DNA from: Actinomyces sp.
GTDB lineage: Bacteria; Actinomycetota; Actinomycetes; Actinomycetales; Actinomycetaceae
NCBI GenBank assembly: GCA_012837655.1
Contig: DUQT01000026.1
Location: 1 to 8,277, forward strand
DNA length: 8,277 bases
Direction: 5' to 3'
The notes beneath the pieces were generated by a model that ran no database searches, was not told where the DNA came from, and saw nothing but the letters and a program-made list of their open reading frames with translations. Both the position numbers and the translations under genes were made by a program. Of the stretch, positions 1-6,650 are shown piece by piece. How positions within the stretch are numbered: position 1 is the first letter of the stretch; the number at the start of each line of letters is the position of its first letter.

Positions 1-1035
1 CACAGGTAGCAGCGACTCCGACAGAACGGTCGGGTCAATGGGTGTGAAGATAACGATCAGTGAAACCTTCTTACCAAACTGCGTGAGAGCCGCCCCCAGA
101 TTGCTCCAATCCGCCTCTACCAAATCAGGATCCAGTGGAGCCATCGCGTGCGACATTTCGCGCAAAACATCACGCGGACCGGGCTTCACAACACGTGCTT
201 TCACGTCCACGTCACCGGCGATCATCGAAACCGAATCGCCCGCCTTCGCGCATAAAACCGACAGCAGCAGGGCCGCGTCCATCTGCGCGTCAAGGCGCGT
301 CACGTCCCCAAGACGAACCGCAGCAACGCGCGAAGTGTCCAGTACCATCACGACGTGCCTATCCCGCTCGGGCCGCCACGTCTTGACGATGATTCCCTCC
401 GCTTGCCGTGCCGTCGCCCGCCAATCGATCGATCGCACATCGTCACCATCGACCCATTCACGCAACGAGTCGAACTCCGTACCCTGACCCCTCTGCTTCG
501 CGAGCGCCTGCCCCTCCACAAACTGCAGCTTCGCCAATGCGGTTGGCAGGTGTTTGCGCGCAGGGAATTCGGGCAGGCTCCGAAGCTCGCCCTCGAGGTC
601 AAAAGTCGTCTGCCGCGACGCCAAACGCAACGGCCCCCACGACCGCACAGTCACCGAAGACGCGCGTAAACTGCCGCGCCGCGTCGGGTTCAGTTTGGTT
701 GCAACTTCCGTTTCGTTTCCATTCTCGAGGACGAGCCGGTGACGGTTATCCACAGCGCCTGCGCTTGGTTGCCAGGCGTCGCGGACGTCGGCCCTCATGC
801 GCCTGCCCGGATTGGTGAGTCGCAACCGTGATTCGGACTGCTCACCCACGCGGACGGGCACGACCTCGTCACGAGTTATTTTCAACTTGCGCGGCGATGG
901 GGCGAGTAGCAGATCCAACACGACCAAGACGATTACTACTAGCAGCCACCTTGCGGCCGTGGTGGGTTGGGGCCAGAACACGATAAGGACTACTCCCGCA
1001 AGGAGTAGTACCGGAACGCGCCAAGAGATGCTCAT
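1..1035 (-). CDS. DUF58 domain protein, partial (C-terminus beyond left edge)
   Basis: Reading the minus strand from an ATG at 1035-1033 gives 345 codons with no stop to the window edge, so the gene is 3'-truncated here; relatives are usually about 400-440 residues. Two hydrophobic segments lie at residues 7-21 and 30-45. A beta-rich region follows, then the DUF58 signature at residues 186-205 (TEFDSLREWVDGDDVRSIDW, at 421-480). Next comes a von Willebrand A-like strand, VVMVLDTSR (residues 228-236). The metal site is degenerate: the DxSxS pattern reads DTSRV. DUF58 proteins are the usual partners of MoxR ATPases, and here the start codon overlaps the moxR stop (ATGA, 1032-1035). No purine-rich ribosome site precedes the ATG, so translation probably depends on coupling to moxR. 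Family assignment is firm. The molecular function is inferred from the family: a membrane-anchored adaptor or co-chaperone for the ATPase. Confidence 0.9.
   Translation of the reverse strand, partial: MSISWRVPVLLLAGVVLIVFWPQPTTAARWLLVVIVLVVLDLLLAPSPRKLKITRDEVVPVRVGEQSESRLRLTNPGRRMRADVRDAWQPSAGAVDNRHRLVLENGNETEVATKLNPTRRGSLRASSVTVRSWGPLRLASRQTTFDLEGELRSLPEFPARKHLPTALAKLQFVEGQALAKQRGQGTEFDSLREWVDGDDVRSIDWRATARQAEGIIVKTWRPERDRHVVMVLDTSRVAAVRLGDVTRLDAQMDAALLLSVLCAKAGDSVSMIAGDVDVKARVVKPGPRDVLREMSHAMAPLDPDLVEADWSNLGAALTQFGKKVSLIVIFTPIDPTVLSESLLPV
989..1009 (-). repeat. 8-bp inverted repeat (possible stem-loop) just inside the DUF58 gene
   Basis: The arms ACTACTCC (989-996) and GGAGTAGT (1002-1009) are perfectly complementary around a 5-nt loop. 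In the mRNA the stem would begin about 24 nt downstream of the DUF58 start codon, inside the codons for the first membrane helix (LLLAGVV). It may be a by-product of hydrophobic codon choice, or it could modulate the reinitiation event just upstream. There is no T-run, so it is not a terminator. Confidence 0.3.
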
Positions 1036-2114
1036 CGGGGAACGGGAATCGAATCCAGGGCAGTGGCCAGTACAGATTCCACGCGCACGCCCTCCAATTC
1101 GGCTTCTGGACGCAGGCCAAGTCGGTGCGCGATTGTCGATTGAGCCATGACCTTAACGTCGTCAGGGGTGACGAAGTCGCGGCCGGACAGCCACGCCCAC
1201 GCGCGTGACGTTGCCAGCAGGGCGGTTGCAGCGCGCGGTGACATTCCCAGAGAAAGTGACGGCGTCTGGCGGGTCGCACGCGCAATGTCGACGATGTAGC
1301 CGATTACTTCGGGATGAATGTCAACGTTCGCGACCTCACGGATGCCAGTTTCGATGTCTTGAGCGGAGGCGGCGGGGCGCAGTCCCGCGGCCTCCAGGTT
1401 GGATGCGTCGAAGCCGTGAGCGTGGCGCTGAACGATCTCAATCTCGTTGTCGCGCGACGGGATGTCCATGTTTACTTTCAGCATGAAACGATCCAGCTGG
1501 GCTTCCGGAAGGGGATAGGTGCCCTCATATTCGATGGGGTTTTGCGTGGCGGCGACCATGAACGGCGCGGGTAGCGCCCTTGGTTCACCGGCGACCGTCA
1601 CCTGGCGTTCCGCCATTGCTTCCAGCAGGGAAGCCTGCGTCTTCGGGGGCGTGCGGTTGATTTCGTCAGCTAGCAGCAGGTTCGTGAAAACGGGACCCGG
1701 GTGGAAGCTGAACTCATTCGCACCGCGATCGTAAACCAACGATCCGGTCACATCGCCCGGCATGAGGTCGGGGGTGAACTGCACGCGCTTAGTGTCAATG
1801 CTCAGTGATCGAGCCAGAGCCCTGACCAGGAGGGTCTTTGCCGTACCGGGAACGCCCTCAAGTAGGACGTGGCCGCGCGTTAAGAGCCCAATCATCAGGC
1901 CCGTAACGGCCGCTTCCTGCCCAACTACTGCCTTCGCGACTTCGTTTCGAACGCGAAGTAGCGCATCGCGTGCGGAACGGGTTTCGGCCCCGGGTGCGGC
2001 ATCCGCGGCACCAGTGCGCGAGGGAACCCCCGAAGCGTGTCGCGCCGGATAACCGTCGTCGCCTTGCGAAGCGGCGGCGTTGGCGTCGCGTTCGGGGTGG
2101 GTTTCGTCAGTCAT
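1032..2114 (-). CDS. moxR: MoxR-family AAA+ ATPase
   Basis: This is a cytosolic AAA+ ATPase of the MoxR family (AAA_3 type), 360 residues from ATG 2114. The first 45 or so residues are hydrophilic, Ala/Gly/Asp-rich and probably disordered. The ATPase core shows Walker A GVPGTAKT (87-94), Walker B LLLADE (146-151) followed by the MoxR hallmark INRTPPKTQASLLEAM, sensor 1 at ATQNP (189-193), the arginine-bearing LDRF (207-210), and sensor 2 near GMSPRA (290-295). All catalytic residues look intact, so it should hydrolyse ATP. MoxR proteins act as chaperone-like remodellers, usually with a DUF58 or VWA partner; that partner follows directly with a 4-nt overlap. A TTG 15 nt upstream is in frame. 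I chose the ATG because a strong AGGAGG sits 6 nt before it and because it overlaps the DUF4350 stop by 8 nt (ATGACTGA). The client substrate is unknown; the neighbouring membrane proteins are the obvious candidates. Confidence 0.95.
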   Translation of the reverse strand: MTDETHPERDANAAASQGDDGYPARHASGVPSRTGAADAAPGAETRSARDALLRVRNEVAKAVVGQEAAVTGLMIGLLTRGHVLLEGVPGTAKTLLVRALARSLSIDTKRVQFTPDLMPGDVTGSLVYDRGANEFSFHPGPVFTNLLLADEINRTPPKTQASLLEAMAERQVTVAGEPRALPAPFMVAATQNPIEYEGTYPLPEAQLDRFMLKVNMDIPSRDNEIEIVQRHAHGFDASNLEAAGLRPAASAQDIETGIREVANVDIHPEVIGYIVDIARATRQTPSLSLGMSPRAATALLATSRAWAWLSGRDFVTPDDVKVMAQSTIAHRLGLRPEAELEGVRVESVLATALDSIPVPR

Positions 2115-3270
2115 GGACAACCTCCTCAACTAGGTCGTCGAGCTCTTTGGCTCGCTGAATTATCTGATGCTCAGCGCCCGTGAATGGGGCGAACAACAGT
2201 TTGTAAATTTCTTGCTCAGATCGGTCGGTGCGGCTAGCGACTGTGTTCACGAACTTGTCTTCGCCTATCGCATCAGGTAGTAGCAGAGCCTTGCGAATCC
2301 TGCGTCGCGCCCTCGTTTGGAGTGCCGAAATCGCCCACGCCGCATCCCTCGTCTCATGGACCAAGTGGCCGTGCTGGATTACCGTTTCGGAGGACTTCAC
2401 CGTTACGGGCAGCCTCTCGAATGCCAGTGGGCCGAAGCGGCGCCCTCGGAAAAACATGAATGCCAACGCCACGAAAAGCAAAAGTAGCGCGGTGGAATAC
2501 GACCACCTTGGAAGCAGGCTCCAAACGCCGGCGGTGGTGCGGTCTTTGAAGTCGAACTCGGAAGTCGGAAAGAACCACACCAGGCGGTCATTGTTGCCAA
2601 GGATCGTAAGCGCGGCGGCTGCATTGTCGTACTCCGTGAGCTGATTATTTTGGAAGAAAGTCGACAGTGCCCACACATATTCCGGGTGATCCGCGGTTGC
2701 CGGCCAGATACCTACAGTGGGGCCTTCCTTGTTGTAGAAGCACGTGCGGGGAGGTTCCGGAACGCCCTCTTCGTCAGTATCGATAACGCTGTCGCCACTC
2801 GAAATTGCTTTCGCGCCGCCGAAAAAGTCGGAGCAGGACGAATCGCGGGCTTGAGCATATGATCCTGCATAGTGCGGCTTCGTCGTGTTGTGAATTTGCA
2901 GGTCATACAAGCTTGAAACATTGCCGAATACGACACGTCCCGCGTCATTCACGAAGGTCGGCAGCGCTTCCCTGACTTCATAGGAGAATTCGATGGAATC
3001 GCTGACCATCAGCGTCGTATTTTCATCAAGGTCAGGCATCCGGTCAGCTGAGTAAGCCAACTCAACGTCGACGCCCTGCTGTTTCAAAACCTCGACGATC
3101 GCACGTGTTCCGTCCGGTTGTGGGGATCGCGGATCCAGCGGGTCGTATTGCCGTTCGTAGCCGAAAACCTGGCTCAAAACGACGATTACGATCAGGCCCA
3201 AAAGTAGCCAGCCGCCCCACGATTTCCCCAGTTTGCGCAGGGTGGTTCCCCTCGGGGTTGCGACGCTCAT
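2107..3270 (-). CDS. DUF4350 domain membrane protein
   Basis: A 387-residue protein. A short basic N-terminus leads into one membrane helix (about residues 20-33). The DUF4350 signature follows (YDPLDPRSPQPDGTRAIVEV, 42-61), then an extracytoplasmic domain of about 220 residues with two cysteines (C146 and C177), and a second helix (about 257-274). The cytoplasmic tail begins with RGRRFGPL and includes an Arg-rich stretch (TRARRRIRK, 319-327), typical of the family tail. Positively charged residues flanking both helices fit both termini in the cytoplasm and the middle outside. The DUF4350 domain resembles GATase-like or ABC-type binding folds in published family descriptions, but no enzymatic residues are evident to me. 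ATG 3270 overlaps the DUF4129 stop as ATGA (3267-3270), with AGGTGA 4 nt upstream. The conserved position between DUF4129 and moxR suggests it is part of the same membrane assembly. Function is unknown. Confidence 0.92.
   Translation of the reverse strand: MSVATPRGTTLRKLGKSWGGWLLLGLIVIVVLSQVFGYERQYDPLDPRSPQPDGTRAIVEVLKQQGVDVELAYSADRMPDLDENTTLMVSDSIEFSYEVREALPTFVNDAGRVVFGNVSSLYDLQIHNTTKPHYAGSYAQARDSSCSDFFGGAKAISSGDSVIDTDEEGVPEPPRTCFYNKEGPTVGIWPATADHPEYVWALSTFFQNNQLTEYDNAAAALTILGNNDRLVWFFPTSEFDFKDRTTAGVWSLLPRWSYSTALLLLFVALAFMFFRGRRFGPLAFERLPVTVKSSETVIQHGHLVHETRDAAWAISALQTRARRRIRKALLLPDAIGEDKFVNTVASRTDRSEQEIYKLLFAPFTGAEHQIIQRAKELDDLVEEVVHD
2121..2126 (-). promoter_or_regulatory. Shine-Dalgarno site for moxR
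   Basis: AGGAGG on the minus strand lies 6 nt before ATG 2114 and inside the end of the DUF4350 gene. It is the strongest ribosome site in the leftward series and decides the moxR start against the upstream in-frame TTG at 2129. It suggests moxR is translated efficiently in its own right as well as by coupling. Confidence 0.8.
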
Positions 3271-3962
3271 GCCTTCACCTGCACTTTCTGCAGGCGTTGT
3301 TTGACCTGGTCGTCCAGGTACAAAACTTGGTCTACGTCGACTACGTCAACGCGCCCGTTTGGAAGTAGCGCGTACGCCGCGATATCGAATGCTTTCGCGC
3401 ATTCTTGCGCAGGTTTGCGAAGTTCCGGATAGCGCGCAGAAATCGCGCGCGTCACGTCTCCGACAGTTCGTCCCGGCGCAGTCGAGGTCAGCCCCGACTG
3501 GTCCAGCCGCGCAATAATCGCCCGGAATGCGGCCTTCACGGCCTCTTCAGGATCGGAAGTGCGCAGATTCGACGCCAGTTGGCGGTATTCTTCCGCAGAA
3601 ATTCGTGGATCAACGAGGGCGTCCTCTGCAGTTTCTTCGACCTGCTTAGGGGCGCGGATCAACCGCGTATAGAGTAGCCAGCCAACAAGCGCTAACAAGC
3701 CGACAATGAGTACCGCGATGAACGGTTCGGTCGGAACGGGCGTGTCTGTGTCGAAAAGCCCTTGGAGGGGGCGAAGCAGCCAGGAGAGGAATTCTTGGAG
3801 CCAGTCGCGTTTTTCTTGGTATTCCGTCTTTGAGAGTTCCCGGCGCACAAGTTCTCGTGCCTCATCTGGGGAAGGAGTCAGCGGCGGCTCAAACCCGAAC
3901 CACCGACTGACCGCGATTTGTGCGGCCAGGACCCTCAAAGTGAAATCCAAATACAAGCTCAT
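3267..3962 (-). CDS. DUF4129 domain membrane protein
   Basis: A 231-residue protein. An N-terminal half contains the family-typical SPDEARELVRRELSKTEY (31-48), followed by an amphipathic Trp/Leu-rich stretch (about 54-70). One clear membrane helix lies at about 80-98. The C-terminal DUF4129 domain spans about 123-205, with SAEEYRQLA, the helix DPEEAVKAAFRAIIARLD, APGRTVGDVTRAI and the closing AFDIAAYA. The domain is all-helical and probably cytosolic. In known families it can be fused to transglutaminase-like domains or stand alone next to MoxR/DUF58 genes, as here. ATG 3962 is 9 nt beyond the upstream gene's stop, with AGGA at 3968-3971. Nothing identifies an enzymatic activity; a scaffold or adaptor role is inference. 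Confidence 0.9.
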   Translation of the reverse strand: MSLYLDFTLRVLAAQIAVSRWFGFEPPLTPSPDEARELVRRELSKTEYQEKRDWLQEFLSWLLRPLQGLFDTDTPVPTEPFIAVLIVGLLALVGWLLYTRLIRAPKQVEETAEDALVDPRISAEEYRQLASNLRTSDPEEAVKAAFRAIIARLDQSGLTSTAPGRTVGDVTRAISARYPELRKPAQECAKAFDIAAYALLPNGRVDVVDVDQVLYLDDQVKQRLQKVQVKA

Positions 3963-3971
3963 CCGCGTCCT

Positions 3972-5537
3972 TTAGCGGTTCAGGTTTCCTAGGATTTCGA
4001 TGTCGAAGCCCTCCTTGCGAATGCGCTGATTTACGTAAATCAATGCGACGAGGGCGGCGCTGAGTGGCGCGGAAATAAGTAGGCTGATGATTTGTACAAT
4101 CAGGTCTCCGACCATCATCGCGCCCGACACTCCTGCACTGGTTCCCGTGATGAGTCCGCCAACTCCGGTGATTAGCCCGATTGGGACTGTAACTACTGCG
4201 GCTAGGAACTGGATAATAATCGTTGTCAGTAGGAATGTGCCGAAAATGCGCCAGAAAAATCCGTTAGTTAGTTTCCATGAGCGCGTGATCGCACCTATTG
4301 GGCCAACCCCTTCGTTTGCGACGATGGGCATTGCAACTATCAGTTTGATGTAGACGTAAACCATGCCCAAGATGAAGGCCAATATCATTAAGAGGAATAT
4401 TGCTACCGTCCACCCGCTGTCAGACGCGGAGAGCAACGCAGTTCCAAACAGAATCACGAGTACGGAGGCTACGACGCCAACGACAAACACGAGTAGGTAG
4501 TACAGCACGTATTTCCACACGTTCGGGCGGAAAATCTGCCACGCTCCCTGCGGTGAAATCTTATACCCCTTGACGGCTTCCACTGTGACTATAGTTAGGG
4601 GACCCATTAGTAGGCCCACGAGAAAGCTTGAGATCACACCCGTGAGTAATGAAACGGATGTAATACCGAGAGCTCCGATTACGCCCGTCGGGGAGAACAG
4701 GTCAAGAAGGGCACCCACACCAAAGGACAGAAGCCCTGCAACCAGGGCGACGATCAGTGTGAATCCCACGGTTGCCTGCGGATTAAAACGGATGAGCGAA
4801 AACGCGCCCCCAATGATGTCGCCAACCCCCAGAGGGCGGATCGGGACAATACCGGGCTTCACTTGACCGTATGTCATGGGTTGCTGGTAGCCACCCATCG
4901 GCTGTTGGTATCCGCCCTGCTGGTAGCCAGACTGACCGTACAGTTGGTATCCGGATTGACCGTACTGCTGGCCGTACTGCTGGGAACCGTACTGCTGACC
5001 GTATTGCTGGTAACCGCCCTGCTGGCCGTACTGCTGGTCGTATTGCTGGTAGCCGCCTTGCTGGTATCCGTACTGATGGTTCAGGTCCTGCCCGTATCCG
5101 GACTGGCCGTACTGGTCAACCTGGTTCTGGCCGTACGGCTGAACCGGCCCCTGCCCGTAACCGGATTGGCCGTCCTGCTGGCCATACTGCCCGTAACCGG
5201 ACTGATCCCCCTGCTGGCCATACTGTTGGTAGCCAGTTTGACCATACTGCTGGTTCCCAGGCTGCGCTCCGTGTCCAGACTGTCCGTACTGGGCTCCATA
5301 TTGCGAAGTTTGATTCTGCCCGTACTGCAGATTCCCAGCTTGACCGCCCTGCTGATATCCGGGCTGCTCATATTGGTTGTAGGAGGACCGTTCCTGCGAG
5401 TCTTGCCCCCAGGAACCTGCGGGCGAGGAGTAGTTTTCGTCGTTGCGGTTATTGGATGGGCTGTTCCCAGCAGCGTCCTCGTTAGAAGAACCACCGGGCG
5501 CTGACCACAAGTTTTCAGGGTCATGTGCGTCCGACAT
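3972..5537 (-). CDS. Multi-span membrane protein with long Gln/Tyr/Gly-rich N-terminal tail
   Basis: From ATG 5537 the protein has 521 residues and two very different parts. Residues 1-50 are polar (Asn/Ser/Asp). Residues 51-226 are low-complexity, built of YGQ, SGYGQ and YQQ motifs; by my count residues 51-224 hold about 31 Tyr and 57 Gln, with no Lys or Arg in 51-226. From residue 227 a conserved membrane domain starts with VKPGIVPIRPLGVGDIIGGAF and carries about six hydrophobic segments (roughly 254-280, 286-313, 341-368, 376-403, 431-462, 470-501). It ends in YVNQRIRKEGFDIEIL, a closing motif I associate with actinobacterial proteins annotated as glycerophosphoryl diester phosphodiesterase membrane domain; no phosphodiesterase catalytic domain is present. 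Many actinobacterial relatives carry shorter Gln/Pro/Gly-rich tails; this one is unusually long and tyrosine-rich. The tail should lie in the cytoplasm. An in-frame TTG at 5552 exists, but AGGAG sits 6 nt before ATG 5537. The role is unknown; its place before DUF4129 suggests the same membrane module. Confidence 0.9.
   Translation of the reverse strand: MSDAHDPENLWSAPGGSSNEDAAGNSPSNNRNDENYSSPAGSWGQDSQERSSYNQYEQPGYQQGGQAGNLQYGQNQTSQYGAQYGQSGHGAQPGNQQYGQTGYQQYGQQGDQSGYGQYGQQDGQSGYGQGPVQPYGQNQVDQYGQSGYGQDLNHQYGYQQGGYQQYDQQYGQQGGYQQYGQQYGSQQYGQQYGQSGYQLYGQSGYQQGGYQQPMGGYQQPMTYGQVKPGIVPIRPLGVGDIIGGAFSLIRFNPQATVGFTLIVALVAGLLSFGVGALLDLFSPTGVIGALGITSVSLLTGVISSFLVGLLMGPLTIVTVEAVKGYKISPQGAWQIFRPNVWKYVLYYLLVFVVGVVASVLVILFGTALLSASDSGWTVAIFLLMILAFILGMVYVYIKLIVAMPIVANEGVGPIGAITRSWKLTNGFFWRIFGTFLLTTIIIQFLAAVVTVPIGLITGVGGLITGTSAGVSGAMMVGDLIVQIISLLISAPLSAALVALIYVNQRIRKEGFDIEILGNLNR
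4860..5387 (-). repeat. Degenerate in-frame repeat tract encoding Tyr/Gln/Gly low-complexity region
   Basis: This block encodes residues 51-226 of the membrane protein. Short units recur with mixed third bases. For example, the plus-strand string ccgtactgctg occurs at 4960-4970, 4972-4982, 4987-4997 and 5026-5036, with one-base variants between. Units are multiples of three, so copy-number changes would stay in frame. The mixture of synonymous codons shows the repeat has diverged at DNA level while the peptide pattern is retained. Confidence 0.85.
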
Positions 5538-5543
5538 GATGAG

Positions 5544-5548
5544 CTCCT
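5544..5548 (-). promoter_or_regulatory. Shine-Dalgarno site for the Gln/Tyr-rich membrane protein
   Basis: AGGAG on the minus strand lies 6 nt before ATG 5537 and fixes that start in preference to the in-frame TTG at 5552. The remaining gap back to the kinase stop (5549-5600) is AT-rich. I find no hairpin-plus-T-run in it, so read-through from the kinase gene is plausible. Confidence 0.75.
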
Positions 5549-5600
5549 GCAATGATAGAAAATATTTGCTGTATCACTTTTGGTGCGGTGTTAGTTTACT

Positions 5601-6635
5601 TTAGCCATGTCGAATTGCCAGTGCTTGTCTATCAACTCGGACATTGATGGTGCGTCCACGCCCGATCGCGTCGCCATCCACCTGGATCAAATGTGACTTC
5701 GACATTTGGCTGTGCGCCCATGAAGACTGCTTGAATTCAATGTTTCCACTCGTGCCAGGCAGTTCTTCCTTCCGAATCCCGAGCCCCTGCGCACCAATCT
5801 TTGTAAACAGGTCCAACCATCCGATTAGCCCGTGCTCGGCCTCCAAAATCGCGACGTCCAACTTGCCGTCATCTAGCTTCGCGTTTGGCGCCAAAACGAC
5901 CCCCATTACCAGCGTGGAACAGTTCGCGAACAGCAGTGACCGTCCCGTAACTGCGTAATGTTTTCCATTGTCGAGGGCGACTCGCGCGCTAATGTTTGGT
6001 GACCGCAGTGACTGTGCTCCCGCGACGACGTAGGCTCCCCAGCCGACCTTGTCTTTCAGGTCGGATCTGGCGCCGGACATGATGTGCGCATCCCAGCCTT
6101 GGCCGGCGACGACGAGGAAGGAGAACTCATCTTCCGCGGGAACGGGCAGTCCCTTTTTCATGAGTTTTTCTTGGTGTACTTCTGGGATGAGTGAGCCTTC
6201 CGGGGGAAGTTTGGGGGAGCCTTCGAGGTCGGGCACCTGTAGCCAGCCGATGTCAATGTTGGACTGCAGGCCAAAGAAAGCGATGTCGACAGCTTCCGCT
6301 AGGTCGTCGTGGGGGACCCTTAGGTTGCGGCCCAGCAGGTTGCCGGTACCAAACGGCAGGACCGCCATTGGGATATTGGTGTGAGCCATTGCGGCGGCAA
6401 CGGCTCGGACGGTTCCGTCACCACCTGCGGCGATCACGAGCGCCGCGCCTTCCGCGATTGCTTTGGCGGCCTGACCTGTGCCCGGGTCGTCCTCGGTGGT
6501 TTCAAGCCAGACTGGTTCGCCCATACCCACCTGCCGCGCACTCAAAGTCACCAGCTTCCGCAGCCTGTGAAACTTAGTTACCTTCACCGGGTTAAAAACG
6601 ACGTAGGGTGAACGGCGGCTTGGTGAGTCGTTCAA
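5601..6635 (-). CDS. Diacylglycerol kinase catalytic-domain lipid kinase
   Basis: A DAGK_cat / YegS-BmrU type lipid kinase of about 344 residues, predicted to be soluble or peripheral at the inner face of the membrane. It would phosphorylate diacylglycerol or a related lipid with ATP. Counting from TTG 6635, the nucleotide site is GGDGT (71-75), preceded by ALVIAA. PFGTGNLLGRNL (94-105) is the second glycine-rich motif. Also visible are the conserved APNAKLDDGKLDV region (about 249-261) and the VDGD motif near the C-terminus (319-322). All signature residues are present and the length is normal. Only non-ATG starts are available: TTG 6635 has GGGAGGG immediately upstream, whereas TTG 6647 (348 residues) has none, so I prefer 6635. 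It is the first gene of the leftward series, 63 bp before the Gln/Tyr-rich membrane protein. Substrate cannot be fixed from sequence: diacylglycerol, a sphingoid base, or an undecaprenyl or other lipid alcohol are all possible in this superfamily. Confidence 0.92.
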   Translation of the reverse strand: MNDSPSRRSPYVVFNPVKVTKFHRLRKLVTLSARQVGMGEPVWLETTEDDPGTGQAAKAIAEGAALVIAAGGDGTVRAVAAAMAHTNIPMAVLPFGTGNLLGRNLRVPHDDLAEAVDIAFFGLQSNIDIGWLQVPDLEGSPKLPPEGSLIPEVHQEKLMKKGLPVPAEDEFSFLVVAGQGWDAHIMSGARSDLKDKVGWGAYVVAGAQSLRSPNISARVALDNGKHYAVTGRSLLFANCSTLVMGVVLAPNAKLDDGKLDVAILEAEHGLIGWLDLFTKIGAQGLGIRKEELPGTSGNIEFKQSSWAHSQMSKSHLIQVDGDAIGRGRTINVRVDRQALAIRHG

Positions 6636-6638
6636 GGT

Positions 6639-6645
6639 CCCTCCC
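6639..6645 (-). promoter_or_regulatory. Shine-Dalgarno site favouring the TTG start of the lipid kinase
   Basis: GGGAGGG on the minus strand ends 3 nt before TTG 6635 (core GGAGG at 6640-6644, spacer 4 nt). The spacing is short, but no comparable site precedes the alternative TTG 6647. A TTG start with tight spacing would be expected to give modest translation. Confidence 0.6.
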
Positions 6646-6650
6646 AAAAG

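Noticed and set aside
38..818. Plus-strand reading frames across the left end
   Set aside because: They are antisense to the DUF58 gene, whose minus-strand translation is continuous and carries the family signature.
2115..2129. Upstream TTG start for moxR adding five residues
   Set aside because: The TTG at 2129 overlaps the AGGAGG region that ideally serves ATG 2114, and has no site of its own.
3432..3450. GCGCGC inverted repeat with 7-nt loop as a possible terminator
   Set aside because: It lies inside the DUF4129 coding region, has no T-run, and is made of low-information GC alternation.
4860..5387. CRISPR-like or tandem direct-repeat array
   Set aside because: The repeats have no constant length or unique spacers and translate into a continuous in-frame low-complexity protein segment.
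4863..5504. Long plus-strand reading frames opposite the Gln/Tyr-rich tract, one encoding a Leu/Val-rich hydrophobic peptide and another an Arg/Thr-rich peptide (4871-5485)
   Set aside because: They are the complements of the biased CAG/TAC/GGC codons of the real gene. The composition is repetitive, there is no domain, and the minus-strand gene has a proper ribosome site and conserved membrane domain.
5552..5557. TATCAT on the minus strand as an internal -10 promoter for the Gln/Tyr-rich gene
   Set aside because: Transcription would start inside the AGGAG ribosome site, removing it, and no -35 is placed correctly upstream.
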